A stretch of DNA of 64,000 bases, taken from NCBI GenBank assembly GCA_947247005.1, contig OX365948.1, forward strand, positions 55,969,401 through 56,033,400, read 5' to 3'. A program made the position numbers and the translations under genes. Under the pieces are notes generated by a model that was given only the letters and a program-made list of their open reading frames with translations, made no database searches and was not told the origin of the DNA. Numbering within the stretch: the first letter of the stretch is position 1; every line of letters begins with the position of its first letter. This document shows, piece by piece, positions 44,791-56,652 of the stretch. The DNA comes from Spisula solida. Taxonomy: Eukaryota; Mollusca; Bivalvia; Venerida; Mactridae.

Positions 44791-45195
44791 TTAAAGTCAC
44801 ATTATCTCTCCAAAAACATTTTTCCAGATCATCCAATAAATAGACTAAATACAAAGAATTAGGATGTTTTTCACAAATTACCTATAATTGACGACAGAAT
44901 GTCACCTATATCTGTCAAAATAGTATGCCAAAAACCACATTTAGTAAATTGTATGGATGACAAAATACTGATTTTGCAAGAGTTGCTTCCCTAAGACTTT
45001 AAATTATGCATTTATTGTTTACATTTCTTTATTTTGTTTACAAACCAACTGGAGGTTTTATTTCGTTGTCTTCCATCTTATGGTATTTTTCACCTTTGGG
45101 ACTCAACTTAAGTGCTCTAAATGCATCATTTTGCAGATTGGTTACGCAGTTATTGCTTTTTGAAAATAGTAATTTAAGGGATAATGGGACTTTAA
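44791..45195 (-). mobile_element. MITE family B, inverted copy
   Basis: ttaaagtcacattatctctc to gggataatgggactttaa, same orientation as 21190-21603. Confidence 0.8.
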
Positions 45196-46589
45196 CTAAG
45201 TTTTAGGGGCTGTCCAGTGTCCACGAACTTTACGGGTGACCCTTGTGTGAGAATATCAGGGAACCAGCTAAACTACAATATAAACAGAACTGAAATTCGT
45301 TCATTATATATGTACTTTTTTCTAAGATGGTTCGTCGCCTTTCTAACTAGTTACATATTTATACTCATCCGACAAGAATATTAAAGAAATGAAAGACCCA
45401 CTCTCTCATTTTATTTTAATAACAGAAAGCGGTGCGCATGCAACTTACGCAATGTGAAAATCACTAAAGGCTAAAACCCCTTAATAATTATAGGCTCAAG
45501 ACAATAAATGTTTGGCCGCATCAAAACTAAATCACCTATCCTGAAGTGATAGCTGCTAATATTAGCTTAATAATAATTAATAATAATAAATACTTTATTT
45601 TACGAGGAAACTTATTTGACAATTAAATTAAATGACAATCTTCCATGAGATCATCAACAATAAACAGTTGAACAAGAACACTAGTACATAAAAGAAAAGA
45701 GCATAATGGCAATTAGACCCATTTATTTATTTATTATTATGTCGTCCACAATATCATATCTTTATAAACATTTAACCCGGCCACAATGACCGAGTTTGAA
45801 AAAATACAGTCCACATTTCATCAACAAAATATGCATAGTTTGTCAGACTTTTTTATGTTGAATAAATGAATAATATATTTTAGTTTCTTAACTTTTAGTT
45901 TTCTATTGTAACATGTAAGTGCATATAGCATTAGCCTGGTTCCCGTTCCGCAATCTTACATTACATTAGATTACCGGTCCTTTACCGCGTAGATTGTAAA
46001 GATCGGGAACCATTTGTTAGCATTAAATTTTGTACAATCGTACGTACCACTGGTAATTACAAATCGTATTTGTAACTATGTCATTCACGACTGATATTAA
46101 GCGAAATGTCATTCAACACAAATAGCAATACAGCATCTATTGTAGACATCACATGGCTAGCTTTGGTCATAAAACTGTGTCAAAACACGTGGGTGATCAT
46201 CAACATTACAATGCGTGAGTACGATTATGCAAAATATTACGACAATATTACGACACTATTATTATGTAATTAATTTTCATTTTGTGTCTATTCTAGGAAC
46301 TGCTCTCCATTTCCGCGATAAAATACTATAAACGTTTATCAGATGCTGGAGGAATATCGCGGGTTTAATTCTGTCAAAAGCATGTACATACCATGTAGTT
46401 TTATAAGATTTTTTCACAAATTTGAAATTTTATGAAAGTAGTTCTTATTTCGTTAAGAGTATTCGTGCGCAATTGCAAAAGAACATGCTATTATTGTAAT
46501 AATTTAAACGTAATAAGGTCGGTCTCGATAATCGATCTGCAGGATGCATAACGTCCGGAAACAACGCCATTATGTCATCATGACCAAAT
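45196..46589. other. Intergenic, no gene seen
   Basis: ataataaatactttatttta at 45585 followed by cgaggaaac resembles a retroelement tail in minus orientation. A short imperfect inverted pair ggttcccgttccgcaatctt / gtaaagatcgggaacc lies at 45940-46010. Confidence 0.4.
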
Positions 46590-47310
46590 ATTTATATTTA
46601 TGAACATTTTTAAGCAAAGAATAAATGATACGTTTATACAAAACTGGTATTCCGAGTTAAGAGAATCAACACGTGCTAGAACATATGTATTGTTTTGCAA
46701 TTTTCAATTCAACCTTATTTAACATGTATACATATTGAAAAATTTAGATTTTCTCTATCTCGTTTGAGAATGTCCTCACATAGACTTAAAGTCGAAAACG
46801 GGAGTTGGCATAAACCACAGGCAATACCATACAATGAAAGGATTTGTGATATTTGTTCCAAATTAGAAGATGAATTTCATGTTTTATTAGAATGTCCATT
46901 ATACGATGATTTGAGAAAACAATATTTACATAAATACTTTTGGAAAAGGCCAAACATCCCAAAATTTATCGAACTGTTATCGTCCGAAAATGAAAACGTA
47001 ATTAAAAGATTATCCATGTTTGTTCAAAAATCTTTCAACGTCAAGAATTCTTTGGTGTTTAATTAATTATCACATTATTATATGACCACATCAATCTCGT
47101 TTTTACCTTTGCTATATACATGCTTCTTCTTGAAGGTTATCAATGTATGTTTGGCACTGTAAGCTATTATGTACCTATGCATCAAATTTGTACTGTTATG
47201 TAATGTTCTTTGGGTGTAATATCTATGTATAAATTTTTATAAATGTTAATATTGTGTACTCATGGACACATTGTCCAATGTATATTTGAAATAAACTGTT
47301 AAACTGTTAT
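46590..47310 (+). pseudogene. 5'-truncated LINE 3' end with one frameshift
   Basis: From about 46605, FKQRINDTFIQNWYSELRES is in one frame. After a frameshift and stop near 46722, the text continues in the +1 frame as KFRFSLSRLRMSSHRLKVE. It then has the CCHC-like finger CDICSKLEDEFHVLLEC (residues 51-67 of the 46695 frame) and a stop at 47064. The same finger context ends the LINE at 31884-32837. A 3' UTR of about 240 nt ends in gaaataaactgttaaactgt. It is a dead-on-arrival insert of a different LINE subfamily. Confidence 0.82.
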
Positions 47311-47372
47311 ACCTGTCTATAACACCGCGTGCGTCCATTCTGCATTGGCCGCGTATCATTATTCGGCCATAC

Positions 47373-47556
47373 ATCGCTGGCTTAAAAGATGAATGTTGTA
47401 AGTACAAAAGCGCTACTTTGAGAAAAGAAGAAAGAACTGTCTGACAACTGCTCTTTACTTATGGTAAAAACCAGCCTTTTCAACTTCAGTTTGATCAACA
47501 TGACCTGTCCCAATTTTCATTAAAGTAGGCTCATACGAAGCGCCTTGTGATGCAAT
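47373..47556. mobile_element. MITE family A, right end lost
   Basis: It starts atcgctggcttaaaagatga, keeps cttcagtttgatcaacatga and tttcattaaagtaggctc, and stops where a family B sequence begins. Confidence 0.7.
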
Positions 47557-47566
47557 GTTAAAAAAC

Positions 47567-47727
47567 TTAAAAGTCCCATTAATATTATTATTATGCGTTA
47601 AATGGCTATTTTCAAAATGCAATAACTTGGCAACCTATCTGCAAAATGATGCATTTTGAGCCCTTTAATTGAGTCCCAAAGGTGGAAAACACAATAAGAT
47701 GGAAGAAAACGAAATAAAGCCTTTACT
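47567..47727 (+). mobile_element. MITE family B, right half lost
   Basis: ttaaaagtcccatta, then aaatgcaataacttggcaac and agtcccaaaggtggaaaaca as at 19540. It ends at aataaagcctttact. Confidence 0.7.
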
Positions 47728-47739
47728 TTTTACGACTTC

Positions 47740-48105
47740 TGACAGCTAAAACCAGGTATTTCAGGCATTTCATTCAGCTTCGGCATTCATATTTTTGATT
47801 GCTGAAACTAGTTCATTTATAATTTCGACAACTTGGACATAGGAGGATCATAACTTGTTTAGTTTGTCATTGTGCCTAGTATGTTTTTTATGTTTTCTGT
47901 GCTCGGCTGGTTCAGGTGGGCATTGTGCCTTGTGTGTCTTTCATGTTTTCTGTGCTCGGCTGGTTTAGGTGAGCATTGTGCCTTTTGTGTCTTTCATGTT
48001 TTCTGTGCTCGGCTGGTTCAGGTGGGCATTGTGCCTTGTGTGTCTTTCATGTTTTCTGTGCTCGGCTGGTTAAGCTGAGTGCTGCCTTATCTGTCTGACT
48101 TTATG
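47740..48105 (-). mobile_element. 53-bp-repeat element, four-unit copy
   Basis: gctcggctgg anchors at 47901, 47954, 48007 and 48060 are 53 bp apart. The copy ends in ctgccttatctgtctgactt. The open plus-strand frame (repeated CSAGLGEH-like peptides) is a repeat artefact. Confidence 0.85.
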
Positions 48106-48782
48106 TTATATTTTTTATGACATTACACTGAAATGTCAAACTACAATTAAAAGCTGGTTTACTATACATGTAACTATTGTTTTACTTTACTTTAAAGGTT
48201 ATGAGCTGATTATTAGGCAATATACATTTAATATGACAAATTAGTTTATATAGTAATATAAATAAAATGGTAAAAAGACTCATAAAAAGACAAATAAAAC
48301 ACACCGACTGAAAATGTCATGTGACATGTACATGCCCCTAGTCACGAACACATGGACGGGCTGTATTATATAGCCTACACGGAAGTAGAGACCGGAGATC
48401 CGTCACTAACTAGTATGAAATACAGAACTGTTCGGAATGAAAATCCAAATACATCTATCACAAAAGAAAGCCCATACGAGATTTCGTTTTAGGTCCGAGT
48501 TAAGCCCGAGTTTTTACCCTTAAAAGTACGTAACAACATTACATTGATTTTAGCTTGTCTAATGTTCAGCCCGGGTTGTCATACAAGATGGCGGCGATAA
48601 ATCGTTGTCCAAATGCTGCAATTTGATTGGCTAACGCCACCTGTCAATCAAAATCGGCAGAAAGGTCAATTACATGTTATTTCTAAGTTCTTTGACTTTA
48701 ATACCATAATAACTGTAGACTTGTGTAGTGCATTTTGACCTTGCTGTATATGCTATATACTGTTATATTGTACAAATCATTA
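48106..48782. other. Intergenic; YY1- and CCAAT-like sites near 48585-48640
   Basis: AAGATGGCGGC at 48585-48595 is a YY1-type core and is followed by an inverted CCAAT (gattggctaac, about 48627). This resembles a TATA-less promoter, but no reading frame follows on either strand, so no gene is called. Confidence 0.35.
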
Positions 48783-48960
48783 TATAGTCAGATCTCGATA
48801 CAACGACGCTGTTTGTTTCCAAGAAAAATGTCGTTATAACGAATATGTCGGTATACTGAATTGATACATAGAACAGTTTAATACTTTTGTCCTCAAATTT
48901 GATGTCGGTATAATGAATTTGTCAGTATATCGGATGTCGTTTTAACGAGATCTGACTGTA
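48783..48960. mobile_element. Pogo/Tigger-like MITE
   Basis: tatagtcagatctcgataca to taacgagatctgactgta. It is 178 bp, the same length as the nested copy at 6751-6928, with about 90% similarity by eye. Confidence 0.85.
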
Positions 48961-49060
48961 TAGTTTTCACTCTCGTAGAGTGAATTATTATTACCTTAAT
49001 ACTATTTGTAAATAATATGCTGTAGATGATAAGTGTTGTACACTTAAAAAAGATTATATT

Positions 49061-49310
49061 AAGTCAGACAGGGAAGGCAGCACTCAACTTAACCAGCCGA
49101 GCACAGAAAACGTTAAAAACACACAAAGCACAATGCCCAACTGAACCAATCGAGCACCGGAAACATAAAACACATACAGACGCAATGCCCAACTAAACAA
49201 GCACAGAACCGCACAAGTTCAAGCTGTCGAAAAGTATAATAAATTATTACTAGCTGAATGACCCAGTTTCCACAGAATAGGACTATAATGCCTAGTTTTA
49301 GCTGTCAGAA
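49061..49310 (+). mobile_element. 53-bp-repeat element copy
   Basis: ttaagtcagacagggaaggc, with two gagcac anchors, then the gaatgacccagtttccac field. It is cut off near 49310. Confidence 0.75.
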
Positions 49311-50926
49311 AACTTAAAACGAAGAAGTGTTTAAAAGCTGAAGTCGATTAATATGAATAAATACATTTGTTTTGTTCTGTTCCCATAGTGCAGCTCCGCC
49401 ATATTGACGGTCGCCCTGCAATTACGATCTCTAAACCACGTTCTTATACATTTGTGGTAACTGGTATTTACCTCAAATCGCCATAAAAGTACACCATACC
49501 TTTGTTTACACTTTAATGAAACAATTATTTCAGACACTTGTCTTTACCACACAATTAATACACAAACTTGCAGTACAACACAGCCAATTCAGGTTTGCCG
49601 TGATAAAAAATAATCCCGGAAGACATTGGACGTTTACATAAATATTATATTTTGTATGATATATGATATATATGCGCAGAGCATTTTTCCGCGTAAAATG
49701 TGTCCGTTTACTGTTTTATAGTTGTTTAGGACATAAGCACATGGTTTAAAATTGTCTGAGTCAAAATGATCTGAGTGTACCCTATATATACAGAAGGTTG
49801 TGCAGCGGCCATGTTTAGCCGCGACGGATATGACGTTACGAAAGCTAAACATGTCTGCAGCACAACCTCCTCTATAAATGTAAGCGGAAACGGAAATTCA
49901 AACGGAGAGCCAAAAACATCAGTCCGTTCATGGGCGCTTATTGTCTTATGTTTGAAAAGAACAACCATCGAAACGAACAGGAAAGAAATGAAAAGTTACA
50001 GTTTCACATAATTTCAACACACTTCCAAAGGTGCAAACAAGGTCACCATAAGGGCAACAAGAAAAACGAAAAGGCACAAGATATGCAGGCATGAAAGAAC
50101 AACATCGCAAAGACAGTCACAAGAGATTTCCGCCATATACGGTACGGTGTAAAGTACCATTTTAGTCGCGTGATGACACACATTGAGTGACAAGGATAGT
50201 CATTAAAATGGACAAGCAAATATGAAAAGGAATGGACAGTGTGACAAATAAATTATCTATTATCCACTCACCACTCCAAAAGTTGCATATAGGGGCAAAG
50301 GTTGCTTAATCACCGAATACGCTCTGAGCAACTAACTAATGAACACTTGAATGATTTTCTGACGTACCTGAAGCATTTATCAAAGGGTACTATAACAGTG
50401 TAACAATAATACTCAACTTATGATTACAGGTCAAAGACGGAATTTGCTTAAGGACGTTTGATAGGGTAACCTTTATTTCCGCATGATGATAGCAAACAAT
50501 AGGCACAATTGTAGTTTAATATATACTGAAGCAATATGTGCAATACAAAATGTATGTCGCAGTACTATTTAAGGGGTCATTGGCCCTTTTGCAACATCAT
50601 TTTTCCAGTAAATGCTACACTGTATAAGGTACACACTTACATGTCAAATATTTCCTGAAACGTTTTGAAAATTTGTTTGAGGTTTTCATTTTTGTGGCTT
50701 TTCATGCGCATTCTTTGAAATGTAAACAAGGACGTAAAATCTAGAAGTCGGATGAAAAATGATGTATTGGGTGGAACTCATTTTGGACACGTGCGTGCCC
50801 GGTGTTACTGGTGGTGAAGATCTTATAATTGATGATAACCCAGCAAAATGTGAGCAAGGAGGAAACTTGTCAGACAATTACAACAGTTAATAAATCTATG
50901 TGAAGACTCACAAAACCGATACAGCT
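49311..50926. other. Intergenic, no gene seen
   Basis: Overlapping open frames on both strands at 49634-50011 have no recognised domain. Confidence 0.35.
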
Positions 50927-51152
50927 TACTATCGTAAAATCATATATTTTCGCGATGTCAAAATTTTGCGAATTTGATATAGGGAGTAAGCTCGCGGAAT
51001 CAAATATTCGCGATTTTTAAAACTTAGGAGAAAATATGTTGTGCGTTTACTGTGGTAATTTAGGTTCACGAGCATTAATTTTCGCGAAAATACACTGTCG
51101 ATTTTGTGAGTATAGCGAAAATTAGACCCTCGCAAACAATTCTGACTTAACA
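50927..51152. mobile_element. MITE family O, inverted copy
   Basis: cttactatcgtaaaatcat to aattctgacttaaca. The interior is the reverse complement of 41439-41663. Confidence 0.7.
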
Positions 51153-51761
51153 GCATCATAGAAACACGAATACCAACCACTCGACAAATGTCATATAAAC
51201 AAGGAAACAAATTCATACGACTTACTTCTGTGTGTTGAAGCGATCACTCAATCAAACCTTAACCGATTTGTCTAATTGCGGTCGTGTTTTATACGTCAAA
51301 AATGATCTAATACGACCCTTCCGTCACATTATGTACAGTAATTATTATTTGTCTACTATGTTGTCAAATGTAATTATTATATTTAATTGTTACATGCACA
51401 GTGAATGTGAACTAATTTTTTTTTTTAATTTTTTTTTTAGAAAAATGAGTGAATGACCACTGTGCTATTTTATGGCATTAAAATAAGAAATATTCTTCGT
51501 AGGATAACGAGAGTTCATTCATGGTATTTAAAATGCAAATGACAGGCACTTATTTAGAGAATATATTTGCTTGAAATATCACTTATTATGTTGATACGGA
51601 TGGCCCGTTCTGTGCCTGAGTCTTGCGTCGGCGGTTGGGCTCTTCCGCTGTTTCTGTATACAGTTTTGTACTGTCTTTGAATTACATGTTTTAATTAACA
51701 AATGTGTAAATTACATGGTTTAAACTGTTCGATAGACCGTAATGATGTGTCTGACAAAGTC
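51153..51761. other. Intergenic, no gene seen
   Basis: Contains a T-rich run at 51416-51440; nothing else. Confidence 0.35.
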
Positions 51762-52020
51762 TCTACGTGGTGGCCGAGTGGTTAGCGCCCTACCAATCCG
51801 GAGATCCCAGCATCGCTTCTCGGTCGGGGCACTGGACTTTTCAGAAACGCTTTTTAGAGTTTACACCTAACTAGGGATGAACTTGTTGGAAACCAAGAGG
51901 TAGTCTGGTGTGTATCGGTGCTATACACCGGGCACGATAAAGAACCGATGAGACTATTAGGAATGAGCTAAGGTAGCGCGTCCAGGTTTCTTGTAGCACA
52001 CAAACAGGTACATTGGCCAA
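51762..52020 (+). mobile_element. tRNA-derived SINE
   Basis: The head gtggtggccgagtggttagc is a Leu/Ser-tRNA-type A box; the B box is eroded. The central block gtgtatcggtgctatacacc and gggcacgataaagaacc is shared with the minus-strand SINE at 36390-36611. The body continues to about gtagcacacaaacagg. Confidence 0.7.
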
Positions 52021-52365
52021 TTAGACAGGAATAAAACTGAAGGACCACGTTGTACAACTGTTTCTGACGAACGCAAAAAAGTAACAAAAACGGTGACAAT
52101 AGTATTATCGACAGTCAATTAGGCCCCTTAAGTAATAAAGTCTGGTTTTATGTCTTGATATGGTCACTCTTTATAAAATGTTACATTGCATACTAGATGT
52201 GACAGTGATTACAGAATTGGGAGACTTCAATAACGAGACGACAAGGTGAATAAAAAGCATTTAAAAGTGCTCAGGATTTCCCCCATCATCACAAAGGTCC
52301 CACGTACCTGTGAAAATAAGATACTGTTCCTGTTACGATACTAATATAGTGGCGCAGTACTTAGT
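52021..52365. other. Intergenic, no gene seen
   Basis: Nothing supportable. Confidence 0.35.
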
Positions 52366-52786
52366 CAGTGTAGCAATACCACGTGGTTTTTTACTACAGT
52401 TCCAAGTAGAAATTTGTAAATATTGGAACACAAATGTAGTCATAAGTATTTTATTTCTTCATCGATTTCTATGAAATCTACGCCACGCTAAGGGGAACAT
52501 TATTAGCTTTCCGTGAAATATAAAATCTTTTTCAGCGGATGTGCCGTTTTGTCGATTACCCTGAGAAACCATGGAACTGGTAGGTTTCACAGGGTAATGG
52601 AAAAATCGGTAAAGCTGCTGAAAAAAATCTTATATTTCATGGGAAGCAAATAATTCCCCCCTTAGCGTGGCGTATATTTTATAGAAATCGATGAAGAAAT
52701 AAAATACTTATGGCTATATTATTTTCCAATGTTTGCAAATTTCTTCTTGTAACTGTAGTCAAAAGTCACGTGGTATTGCTACACTG
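52366..52786. repeat. 421-bp hairpin, about 200-bp stem
   Basis: cagtgtagcaataccacgtg at the left pairs with cacgtggtattgctacactg at the right. Pairing continues through agtattttatttcttcatcg / cgatgaagaaataaaatact and acgccacgctaagggg / cccttagcgtggcgt. The centre is taccctgagaaacc / ggtttcacagggta around a loop of about 10 bases near 52576. Small bulges break it, but nearly the whole 421 bp is self-complementary. Confidence 0.92.
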
Positions 52787-53234
52787 GTAGTAGAGTCTAC
52801 TATGATTGTGGTGTAAAGTTGTAAACCCAATCATAATGATTTATCCAGATATCTATAACTTCAATAATTATATTGTAACGACTTAGCCACCACGGATTTC
52901 ACTATTCGTCTGCATAAGTTCGAGTCAAACTCAACAGTACAGCGAAGCCAGTTTCGAGCCGTAATTGACGATACAAATAATCCCAGAAGCGATCTACCAC
53001 ATGCAATCAATACCATGTGCATCAGCTTACGTCACCAGTGCGTCGACCCGATGTGACATTATGTTATAACTGTGTAAGATTCCATTTTAATCAGTCCGAA
53101 TATTGAATATTCACGCTCCGTGTTGTTTTCTGCCATTCAAGTCAATCAGTTAACTTTCAGCCGGATTTCAGCCAACTCTTCGGATACCTCGGTTTTTATC
53201 GTTGTACATATTCCCCCCGACTGAAGCCAGCCGA

Positions 53235-53316
53235 TGACGTCATTAACTTAGTGACGTAGCGTGGGGGCGGAGTCAAGTACTATATAAACCGCGCTGACAC
53301 TGTGCTCTGGTTGTCA
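53235..53316 (+). promoter_or_regulatory. Strong pol II promoter without an evident gene
   Basis: A perfect CRE TGACGTCA (53235-53242), a half CRE (gtgacgtagc, 53251), a GC box (gggggcgg, 53263) and TATATAAA (53281-53288) are in proper order. An initiator-like TCAGTAT follows with its A at 53316. It points to transcription of 53316 onward. Confidence 0.65.
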
Positions 53317-54302
53317 GTATCTGTCCAGACCCTGTCATGTACAGCCGCTCCCAGGCTTTGTAGTTCAGCCGTTACCAGGCTCATTATTATAAGTTCTGCC
53401 GTTTCCAGGCACATAAATTACAGGTATTTTGCTATTCAGCCCATTATCAGGCATAACTCAGCCCACTTATATCCAGCCATATTAACAATAACCATACCAC
53501 TCAATAGGTCTAGATTCTATGTCCATGTAGATCTAGGCATTACAGCCTGTTGACATAAACTCTATAGACAAGATCATCAGTCATAATTAAAATACATGAA
53601 TTCCTAGCTCCTGTAGACCCAGCCAATTCATCCAGTAACCATAACTCTTGATAGACCCGGATTCTACACCCATGTAGATCTATTATAATCAAACCATAAC
53701 AATTATTTCCATAATTCTTGATAAGCCTAGAATCTATACCCATGTAGTTCTAGCCATTGTTAGCTACTTCATAAAGACGTGTTAGACCACAAGAACTTGC
53801 ATTTAGAATTTGAAAAAAAAAATAAAAAAATTGAAATTTTTTTTTCAAATTATAAATGCAAGTTCCTGTGGTTAGACAAAGCTATGCCCATGTAGATTGA
53901 AACATTATTGTTCCAGTACAGACTAGGCCTACTCAAACCATCCTCCTTCTGCTGTTCCTTATTAGACCCAGACTAGAATAGTACTCCGTATTTAATATCC
54001 ATCTGGATATTGTTCCAGTCCCAGTATATCTAAATTCAAGCTATACCTATATGATCCCAATCATCATATATACATATAATTATCGTCAAATATAATTATA
54101 TAGCATATTAGGTCATTGTTCATATATGTACCTATATATCCATACCAAGACGAGGATTGATGTCCCCTGATGTCCCCTTATAGACGAGTCTGAAGACCGC
54201 TTTCAGACGAGGCTGAAGCGCCCCTGTAGACGAGGAAATAATCAACGCGATCAGTCTATTTTATTGTTTATTTACGTGTAACTCGTATTGTATGTGAATA
54301 AA
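53317..54302 (+). other. Predicted non-coding transcript or LTR body
   Basis: This lies between the promoter and an AATAAA at 54297-54302. No long reading frame is present. It opens with four degenerate repeats of the form cagccgttaccaggc (about 53343-53450). It continues with four phrases around ctatacccatgtagatctag (53520-53900) and a short hairpin. A promoter plus a poly(A) site about 1 kb apart fits either a structured non-coding RNA or a solo LTR. TG...CA ends with a matching target duplication could not be fixed by eye. Confidence 0.45.
53785..53872. repeat. Short hairpin with A/T-rich loop
   Basis: accacaagaacttgcattta pairs with ataaatgcaagttcctgtgg. The arms continue as aatttgaaaaaaaa and tttttttttcaaatt. 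It lies inside the predicted 53317-54302 transcript. Confidence 0.85.
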
Positions 54303-54623
54303 ATTGTGTTTTATCTTACTTTCAGATTCTGTCATTTATGTTTGTTCTCCTTGTACACATTTTGCGTGTGTTCTAAAAAGAACCCACGTGTCTAATATTG
54401 AGGCGTGCTCGGGAGCAGACCCCGTGCCGTTTCATTATTATTCAATGTGTACACATAAAATGAAACGAGACTCTCACATTAACCTAACTGGTTAGTACGA
54501 GACTCTAAGGGAAGTTATTTCGTCAAATGTTGACGACGTTTTCCCATTTGTTATTTCCCTTTAAACATTAGTTGTTCATTGCTTGTCTTTCACCCTGTAT
54601 TAAATAAACATATACATATAATG
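54303..54623. other. Intergenic, no gene seen
   Basis: Nothing supportable. Confidence 0.35.
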
Positions 54624-54864
54624 TACAGGGTGTTAAAAAGTTCGTTCTCAAAATTTAAAATTTATAAAAAGTTTCATTTAAGCTATGTACGCAGTACACA
54701 ACGACAATTTCTTACTGTAATAGCTTTATTTAATGTCAGAGAGATAATTAGAACAATGGTAGAACCCTCTGAATTTCATCCAAAAAAGGTACAGTCTTCT
54801 GAGAGCAGAAAAGTAAAATCATTGAAACTCAAACATTGAGAACGAACTTTCTTAACACCCTGTA
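54624..54864. mobile_element. MITE family C, intact reference copy
   Basis: tacagggtgttaaaaagttc to gaactttcttaacaccctgta, inverted ends of about 20 bp. The gagaacgaa/ttcgttctc pairing continues inward. It is used here to locate the insertion in the copy at 5001-5860. Confidence 0.85.
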
Positions 54865-55614
54865 TATTGAATAAGTACAAAGTAGAGTATAGTACTCAGT
54901 TAAAGTCTATTTCCAGACATGCGTCTGTTCAACCGACTGTATATTTATTCAACAATAATTAAGTCTCAATCAGCTGTTACACTCGCTGTTGACAGACACA
55001 GCACACTGACGGTTGGCCCTCTGTAAAACCCATCTTAGCTGGGTAAGACACAGGCAGACGGTGTCGACTCGTCAATTTAAAAAACCTTATACTAAATCTA
55101 GTATAAAAAAATACGAGTATCTTTAAGAAGGCACTCGGATTTTTTTTTTAATCGACGGCACCGAGTGCATGTGGGGTAAAGTGGAACATGTTTGCTGTTA
55201 TTGCTCAGATAAATTAAGCAGTGGTCCAGATGGGATCAGTGAACCAGGGAGCTCTCGACCCTGACGAGGCAAACGCTCCCCACTTAGTGCGCCATGCCGT
55301 CTCTGCAAGCGATAATGGGGTAACTAAAGTTATTCTAAGTTTTGCCTTGGGTAACAGTACTTTCGTCAGGCTGACATTTTTACTGTCACCCTCGAAGCTA
55401 TGTGTTATTTATATACTACCGCCGTTTCTGTGTGGCTTTTGGTTGTCTGTGCGCTATAGTATTACATATATAAATATCAATTCCAAAACAAAAGAAAATA
55501 GTTAAATAGTTTAACAATAGAGAACTATTGAAACAAATTAAGTTATACGAGCAGTATATTATTTATGCATGTACGTATTATATGTACATGTACTCGTATA
55601 TAATCATTTAATGG
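54865..55614. other. Intergenic, no gene seen
   Basis: A 94-codon frame at 55221-55505 has no recognised domain. Confidence 0.35.
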
Positions 55615-56172
55615 ATATGTTGGCTGCTAAAACTATGTAGTTCAGCAGTTTTACTGTTGTTACTAGGTCATTCAGCGTGGGCTTTCTGCCTTTTGTTTGC
55701 TGAATCTTTTCTATTCAGTTTTTAAACAATGAGACTAGGGGCGTTTTATTTTCTTGGTCGGTAGTGTGTTGGGCACTTCTTCGTTTTAAGATTTCTTACA
55801 GCTAAAGTGGGGCAATATAGTCCTTTTGCTGTGGAAACTGGTTCATTCAGCTAGTTAGTAGTCATCCGACTATACGGGCCTTTCAACGTTTTAATACTGT
55901 TATTTAACTTTTGAGACCAAAGGCTGCTATAACTATGTAGTTCAGCAGTTTTACTATTGTTACTAGGTCATTCAGCGTAGGCATTCCGCCTTTTGGTTGC
56001 TGTATCTTTTCTACTGGGTCATTCAGCTAGTTATAATTTATTATACTTTTCGACAGCTTGGACTTGGGCGGATCTGCGCTTGTTTAGTTGGGCATTGTGC
56101 TTTGTGTGTTTTTAATGTTTTCTGTGCTCGGCTGGTTAAGTTGAGTGCTGCCTTCCCTGTCTGACTTAATAT
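55615..56172 (-). mobile_element. 53-bp-repeat element, long reversed copy
   Basis: It runs from ggctgctaaaactatgtagt through the ttactaggtcattcagc field (twice, about 300 bp apart). It ends with tgctcggctggttaagttga and gccttccctgtctgactta. This is the longest minus copy and shows the far-end sequence. Confidence 0.78.
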
Positions 56173-56237
56173 ACTCTTTTGGCATAATACAACAACGGAC
56201 ATAAATTTTTTTTTATTTTACTTCACATAAGAATACA

Positions 56238-56652
56238 AGTAATTAAGAATTGCAAGCAATACAGAAGTCCCCTACCGGTTTTAAGCCATTTTCAATGTTT
56301 ATGTTGCCATAGCAACCACAATTTTTGTCAGAATCAAACTATTTTTAAGCGTACATAATCCCCTCATTGCCCTCAATTCACATATCAAGTTTCATAAACC
56401 TAGCTTGAAAGATGTTTTGAGTTATGGCAGGGTCCAGATTTGGGCATATTTTAACTCTTTTTGTCGCCATAGCAACCACAATCAGAATCAAAATATTGTT
56501 AAACGTGCATAATCCCCTTATTGCCCCCTATCAACATACCAAGGTTCATAAACCTAACTTGAAAACTGTTTGAGTTATGTCAGGATCCAGATTTTTTGAC
56601 GGACGGAGGGCAAACCTATAATCCCCTCCGGTCAAAAACCGGTAGGGGACTA
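56238..56652. mobile_element. TIR element N
   Basis: taagaattgcaagcaataca then agtcccctaccggtttt, ending aaaaccggtaggggacta; the agtcccctaccggttt end is inverted exactly. Inside are two units of about 165 bp (gttgccatagcaaccacaat / gtcgccatagcaaccacaat). It is the same family as the nested 26682-27177. Confidence 0.8.

Noticed and set aside
47872..48078. A 68-aa gene with repeated VLGWFRWALCLVC peptides
   Set aside because: It coincides with the 53-bp-repeat element, whose copies elsewhere do not keep the frame.
52875..54360. A complete LTR retrotransposon
   Set aside because: A promoter and poly(A) signal fit an LTR, but no gag/pol frame, primer-binding site or matching target duplication could be found; left as an alternative for the promoter region.
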